This document shows positions 11,022 through 15,520 of a DNA stretch of 15,520 nucleotides, in pieces. Both the position numbers and the translations under genes were made by a program. The stretch's first letter is position 1, and every line of letters starts with the position of its first letter. Source of the stretch: Propionibacterium sp. (GTDB lineage Bacteria; Actinomycetota; Actinomycetes; Propionibacteriales; Propionibacteriaceae); assembly GCA_012837465.1 (NCBI GenBank), contig DURG01000128.1, positions 1 to 15,520 on the forward strand. The letters are read 5' to 3'. The notes below the pieces were generated by a model. That model did not search any database, was not told where the DNA came from, and saw only the letters and a program-made list of their open reading frames with translations.

Positions 11022-12706
11022 CCAGGATGATTGCGCTGGTCGTTGCGCTGCTCCTCGCGCTGACCGGGTGCACGACGATCGCCACCTCGGGGCCGGTGGA
11101 GGAGGTGCCGCTGGCTGCCCAGCCCCGCGGCATCGACATCGCGCCCGAGCCGCCGAGCCCGGACATGACGCCCGAGCGACTGGTGGACGGCTTCCTGCAG
11201 GCCATGGCCGATCCGGAGGGTGGCTACGAGATCGCGAGGCAGTACCTCACCTCCGACGCGGAGGCCAGCTGGGATCCCATCGACGCGGTCGTCTTCGACG
11301 GTGAGGTGGCCTCAGACACCGGCACCGCCGGCATCGTCGGGCAGGCCATCGGGCAGTTGGACGAGTCGCACCGGTACCGCCCGCTCCTCGAACCGCTGGA
11401 GCACGACTTCGGGGTCATCCAGGAGCAGGGCCAGTGGCGCATCAGCCGCCCGCATGAGGGCCTGTTGCTCTCGCGGTACAACTTCGAGCGCTACTACTCC
11501 CGCGTCACGTTGTACTTCGTCAGCCGCGCGGGTGCCCATGTCGTGCCGGATCCCATCCACCTGCCGGAGTCCCTGGTCACGCCCACGAACATCATGCAGG
11601 CCCTCTTCGAGGGGCCTTCGGACGCCATCGGTGCCGCCGTGTTCGATGCGGTGCCCCGCGGTACCCACCTCGGCACGGGCGGCGCGACCATCGACCAAGC
11701 GGGCGTCGTCACCGTCGACCTGGCCGGCCTCCCGGCCGAACTCGGCGACGACGCGCTGCGCAGGCTGGGCGCGCAACTCCTCTGGACCCTCACCTCGGTG
11801 CCGCGCTTCACCGGCTTGACCGTCATCCAGGGCGCGCGCACGCTGCCCATCCCGGGGGCTTCCGCCAGTGGCGTGCTGGAACTGGCGACCCAGCAGGGCT
11901 ACCAGGTGCTCTCACGTGCCGCGGCCACCGATCTCTACGGCGTCCGACGCGGTCGGGTGGGCCGCATCAGCGGCTCCAGCATCTTTGGCGTCATGTCCGG
12001 CGTGCCACAGCGCGCCGCAGACGTGGCCGTCTCGGTCGACGGGGCGAGCATGGCCGTGATCGCAGAGGACCGCACCGGCGTGCTGCTGGGCGGTCTCGAC
12101 GGCCCGGTCAACCCCGTTGAGTTGCCCCTCAGCAATCTCCGCTCCCCGCAGTTCATCCTCGGGACGCTCTGGATCATGGGCGACGACTGGTCAGGCACGC
12201 CCCGACTGGTGACGGTGGACCGTGCCGGCAACGTACAGCGGGTGGCCCTCGAGTCAGGCATCGGCCGCATGCGCTCCTATGCCGTCTCGCCGTCCCGGGC
12301 GAGGATCGCGATCGTCGCGGAGCACCAGGGCCAACAGAAGCTCGGGATCGCCACGGTCAGCGGCACCCCCATCTCCGTGTCGGGCTGGCGCCCCCTCGAG
12401 ATCATCACCCAGAGGGGCGGCCCGCTCACGGATCCGGTGTCGCCCACGTGGCAGGCCGAGACCTCGCTCGCGGTGGAGGCGGCTCATTCAGGCGGGCGGT
12501 CGGTCTACACCGCGATGCTCGACGGGTCCATGGTGCAGGACACCGGCTCCGTGCCCGGCGAGATCATCGACCTGGCGGCCAACGTCCGGCTGGGCGGTGG
12601 GCCGATCAGCGTGACGACCAGCCAAGGTGTCGTGTGGCGCTATGAGGCGCGCACCCGTTGGAGCCGTCTCGCCGAGGACGTCACGGCGGTGGCCTACCCG
12701 GGCTGA
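11018..12706 (+). CDS. lpqB: Lipoprotein LpqB
   Basis: LpqB is the extracytoplasmic lipoprotein encoded with MtrAB; in mycobacteria it binds the MtrB sensor domain and affects MtrA phosphorylation. The 562-residue protein starts MTRMIALVVALLLALTGC, a lipoprotein signal with lipobox LTGC and acylated Cys18. A long Pro-rich region and a conserved N-terminal domain follow, then a GerMN-type domain at about 185-285, then a C-terminal beta-propeller-like region (about 290-562) with repeated strands such as DVAVSVDGASMAVIAED. The ATG at 11018 overlaps the mtrB stop and directly yields the lipoprotein signal; the frame is open further upstream but only inside mtrB. Confidence 0.94.
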   Translation: MTRMIALVVALLLALTGCTTIATSGPVEEVPLAAQPRGIDIAPEPPSPDMTPERLVDGFLQAMADPEGGYEIARQYLTSDAEASWDPIDAVVFDGEVASDTGTAGIVGQAIGQLDESHRYRPLLEPLEHDFGVIQEQGQWRISRPHEGLLLSRYNFERYYSRVTLYFVSRAGAHVVPDPIHLPESLVTPTNIMQALFEGPSDAIGAAVFDAVPRGTHLGTGGATIDQAGVVTVDLAGLPAELGDDALRRLGAQLLWTLTSVPRFTGLTVIQGARTLPIPGASASGVLELATQQGYQVLSRAAATDLYGVRRGRVGRISGSSIFGVMSGVPQRAADVAVSVDGASMAVIAEDRTGVLLGGLDGPVNPVELPLSNLRSPQFILGTLWIMGDDWSGTPRLVTVDRAGNVQRVALESGIGRMRSYAVSPSRARIAIVAEHQGQQKLGIATVSGTPISVSGWRPLEIITQRGGPLTDPVSPTWQAETSLAVEAAHSGGRSVYTAMLDGSMVQDTGSVPGEIIDLAANVRLGGGPISVTTSQGVVWRYEARTRWSRLAEDVTAVAYPG

Positions 12707-12742
12707 GCCTGTGGACAATGGTGGAGCTGCCACCGCGCCGGC

Positions 12743-12748
12743 CACAGT
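12743..12748 (+). promoter_or_regulatory. Possible -10 element of comF, leaderless arrangement
   Basis: CACAGT ends seven bases before the comF ATG, and no ribosome binding site fits. It lacks T at position 1, so this is the weakest of the leaderless candidates. comF is only 49 bases from lpqB and may simply be read through. Confidence 0.25.
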
Positions 12749-12755
12749 GGTCGGC

Positions 12756-13427
12756 ATGAGGGGATTCATCGATGCGGCCGCAGATCTGCTGCTCGGCGCC
12801 AGTTGCCCGGGGTGCGGCCTGCCGGGATGGGGGCTCTGCGTGGGCTGTCGAGCCCTGCTGGAGGGGCCGCCGGAGTTGATCGACCGGAGCCTTCCGGTAC
12901 CGGTCGTCGCCGCCTGCCAGTACCGCCCGATCCTCGAGCACGTCATCCCGCGGTACAAGGACGACGGTGCCCTGCACCTGGACAGAACCTTGGGGGATCT
13001 CCTGGCCCGTGCCGTACGTGGCTTGGCGCCGCCCCGGGGCACGCTGCTGGTGCCCGTGCCGTCAAGGCCCGCGGCCGTTCGTGAACGTGGCTTCGACCAT
13101 GCCCGCCGGGTCGCGGCCCACGCCGCCAGGGCCACGGGTCTGGGCAGCCGCCCCCTGTTGTCGAGGAATCAGCCGGGGGAGGACCAACTGGGCCTCGGCC
13201 GGGACCAACGGGCCCGCAACCTGGCCGGTTCGATGAGGGCCCGGCCAGCAGGCCGCCCGGTGGTCATCGTGGACGACGTCGCGACCTCCGGCGCTTCGCT
13301 CCGGGAGGCGTTCAGGGCCCTGTCGGAGGCGGGTGGCGAGGTGCTGGGGGCGGCCGTGATCGCCCAGGCCGAGAAACTTCCACAACACTCGGCCAAAGCC
13401 TGCACACCGACTTGGCGGGAGCGGTAG
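12756..13427 (+). CDS. comF: ComF family protein (phosphoribosyltransferase-like)
   Basis: ComF proteins (ComFC/GntX) combine an N-terminal zinc-binding motif with a type I phosphoribosyltransferase fold; ComFC is needed for DNA uptake in naturally competent species, while its role in most actinobacteria is unknown. The 223-residue protein has a four-cysteine zinc site at Cys17, Cys20, Cys28 and Cys31, a conserved R-Y-K-D-D segment at 66-70, VPVPSRP (99-105), a R-E-R-G-F-(D/N)-H/Q motif (109-115), and the PRPP-binding loop VIVDDVATSGAS (170-181). The ATG at 12756 is chosen over a GTG at 12711 because it places the CxxC at the usual distance from the N-terminus. The operon terminates at the hairpin just downstream. 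Confidence 0.92.
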   Translation: MRGFIDAAADLLLGASCPGCGLPGWGLCVGCRALLEGPPELIDRSLPVPVVAACQYRPILEHVIPRYKDDGALHLDRTLGDLLARAVRGLAPPRGTLLVPVPSRPAAVRERGFDHARRVAAHAARATGLGSRPLLSRNQPGEDQLGLGRDQRARNLAGSMRARPAGRPVVIVDDVATSGASLREAFRALSEAGGEVLGAAVIAQAEKLPQHSAKACTPTWRER

Positions 13428-13430
13428 CGT
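13425..13430 (+). promoter_or_regulatory. Putative -10 element ahead of the hpf leader
   Basis: TAGCGT overlaps the comF stop codon and ends six bases before an ATG at 13437. TGCACA (13401-13406) lies 18 bp upstream as a -35-like element. Transcription from here would give hpf a leader of about 117 bases containing a large hairpin. Confidence 0.35.
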
Positions 13431-13436
13431 TGATCC

Positions 13437-13529
13437 ATGGACACGCCGCAGGCCCAGCTCGCTGGGGGCACTGCGGCGTTGTGCATCCGGCCCGGGATAC
13501 ACCCGGCCGGACGATACAGCGGGCCCTGA
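13437..13529 (+). CDS. Possible 30-residue leader ORF upstream of hpf
   Basis: An ATG at 13437, six bases after TAGCGT, opens a frame of 30 codons starting MDTPQAQLAGGTAAL and ending at TGA 13527-13529, 24 bases before the hpf ATG. The first half of the frame is folded into a 37-base hairpin, so translation and RNA structure would exclude each other, the usual logic of a regulatory leader peptide. It has no recognisable domain and no ribosome binding site, so it would be translated only from a leaderless transcript. It may equally be a chance ORF in a terminator. Confidence 0.25.
   Translation: MDTPQAQLAGGTAALCIRPGIHPAGRYSGP
13443..13479 (+). terminator. Large hairpin between comF and hpf
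   Basis: ACGCCGCAG (13443-13451) pairs perfectly with CTGCGGCGT (13471-13479), and inside it CCCAG (13453-13457) pairs with CTGGG (13462-13466) around CTCG. It lies 15 bases past the comF stop and is the natural end of the mtrAB-lpqB-comF operon. There is no U-tract, and it could also act as a leader structure for hpf. Confidence 0.65.
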
Positions 13530-13553
13530 GCCCGAGGACAGACGGAGGAAACG

Positions 13554-14165
13554 ATGGACATCGTCGTCACAGGTCGGCAGTGCACGATCAGCCCCGAATT
13601 GAAGGAACTCGTCACGGAGCGCTTGGCGACCATTGAGCGCCTGCGCGACCGGGTGATCCGAGTCGAAGTCGAGTTCGAGGCCAACGATGGCAAGAAGCAC
13701 CCCTCTGATGCCGTGACCGTCCAACTCACCGTCCGCAGTCGCGGCCCCGTCGTACGCGCCGAGGCCAATGCTGAAGACAAGACCACAGCCTTCGAGATGG
13801 CGCTCGACCGCCTGAAGTCGCAGCTGCGCCGGGCCGCCGATCGACGCAAGACCCACCGGGGCCTGCGTGCCGCCACCATCGCCGAGTTCGCGCCCCCGGT
13901 CGACGGGGCCCCACCGGTGGAGGAAGACGACGACGCCGTGCCCACCAGCAAGGTCGCCGGCCTCGTGGTGACGGGCGACGGGCCCCTCGTCGTGCGCGAG
14001 AAGGTCTTCGACACCGCACCGCTGACGCTGGCCCAGGCACTGGACGAGATGGAACTGGTCGGTCACGACTTCTTCCTCTACCAGGACGCCGAGACCGGCC
14101 GCCCATCGGTGGTCTACCGCCGCAAGGCCTACAACTACGGTGTGATCCAGCTCAACGTGAACTGA
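13554..14165 (+). CDS. hpf: Ribosome hibernation promoting factor, long form
   Basis: Long HPF binds the small ribosomal subunit and drives 100S dimer formation when growth stops. The 203-residue protein has an N-terminal S30AE domain (about 1-105) beginning MDIVVTGRQCTISPELKELV, an acidic linker (about 112-130), and a C-terminal dimerisation domain (about 145-203) with GHDFFLYQDAETGRPSVVYR and the closing YNYGVIQL. GGAGGAA (13544-13550) just upstream of the ATG is a strong ribosome binding site. A long leader with a hairpin precedes it and a strong terminator follows. Its place directly upstream of secA is a conserved actinobacterial arrangement. Confidence 0.95.
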   Translation: MDIVVTGRQCTISPELKELVTERLATIERLRDRVIRVEVEFEANDGKKHPSDAVTVQLTVRSRGPVVRAEANAEDKTTAFEMALDRLKSQLRRAADRRKTHRGLRAATIAEFAPPVDGAPPVEEDDDAVPTSKVAGLVVTGDGPLVVREKVFDTAPLTLAQALDEMELVGHDFFLYQDAETGRPSVVYRRKAYNYGVIQLNVN

Positions 14166-14184
14166 TTCCCACCGCACTACCCAA

Positions 14185-14215
14185 CGCTCGCCCCGGGCCC
14201 CGCCCGGGGCGAGCG
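14185..14215 (+). terminator. Perfect 14-bp hairpin after hpf
   Basis: CGCTCGCCCCGGGC (14185-14198) and GCCCGGGGCGAGCG (14202-14215) are exact reverse complements around a CCC loop, 20 bases past the hpf stop. It is very GC-rich with no clear U-tract. It almost certainly separates hpf from secA transcription. Confidence 0.8.
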
Positions 14216-14242
14216 CGTTCTGCGTGGCTTGGGGTCTGGGGT

Positions 14243-14248
14243 TAGGAT
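14243..14248 (+). promoter_or_regulatory. Putative -10 element of secA
   Basis: TAGGAT lies downstream of the hpf terminator. A start near 14255 would give a 58-base leader with GAAGGA (14298-14303) nine bases before the ATG. The -35 is not clear. Confidence 0.45.
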
Positions 14249-14312
14249 GGCAGACGGTGGTCGGCCCCGGGCCGGCACGCACACGCACAAGCGACACGAA
14301 GGATGCGCCCCG

Positions 14313-15520
<1,208 letters not shown>

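Noticed and set aside
12711..12755. GTG at 12711 as the comF start
   Set aside because: It would add a 15-residue low-complexity extension not typical of ComF; the ATG at 12756 places the four-cysteine site correctly.

Overview
The window is about 15.5 kb of high-GC DNA. Its gene content and order fit an actinobacterium, most likely of the Propionibacteriaceae or a close relative. This is inferred from mtrA-mtrB-lpqB, from the prfB / ftsE-ftsX / smpB / ssrA order, from a prfB without a programmed frameshift, and from GTG starts. No species can be named from the sequence alone.

Left part (1-5864), core genes. A small secreted cysteine-containing protein, cut by the window edge, runs leftward and is divergent from prfB (release factor 2). 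Then come ftsE and ftsX (the divisome ABC-type regulator), a long coiled-coil M23 peptidase that looks like the cell-wall hydrolase partner of FtsEX, smpB, and a DUF1707-DUF4870-like membrane protein. The tmRNA gene ssrA (about 5894-6262) follows, so both trans-translation partners lie within 1.2 kb. Its tag reads ANNNRTDFALAA, and a UUCG-capped terminator closes the gene.

Middle part (about 6300-8030), an accessory patch directly downstream of ssrA. It holds a small protein resembling nucleoside deoxyribosyltransferases, a ribbon-helix-helix antitoxin whose toxin survives only as a 25-codon stub, a probable remnant of a serine recombinase on the minus strand, and an intact minus-strand antitoxin-Doc (Fic fold) pair. 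The Doc pair has a palindromic operator over its promoter and a hairpin terminator. The patch looks like the residue of one or more mobile insertions next to ssrA, a common integration site. No flanking repeat of the ssrA 3' end was seen.

Right part (8082-15520), core genes again. yqgE (UPF0301) is followed by mtrA-mtrB-lpqB-comF, which overlap or lie close together and appear to be one operon: a response regulator, a sensor kinase, the lipoprotein that modulates the kinase, and a phosphoribosyltransferase-like ComF protein. The operon ends at a large hairpin. That hairpin lies inside a possible 30-codon leader ORF ahead of hpf (long-form ribosome hibernation factor). A perfect 14-bp hairpin terminates hpf, and the 5' part of secA runs off the right edge.

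A recurring theme is promoter placement. At prfB, smpB, the DUF1707 gene, the ribbon-helix-helix gene, the Doc antitoxin gene, yqgE and possibly comF and the hpf leader ORF, a -10-like hexamer ends 6-8 bases before the start codon and no Shine-Dalgarno sequence fits. This is the arrangement of leaderless mRNAs, which are common in actinobacteria. By contrast ftsE, ftsX, the M23 gene, mtrA, hpf and secA have ribosome binding sites.
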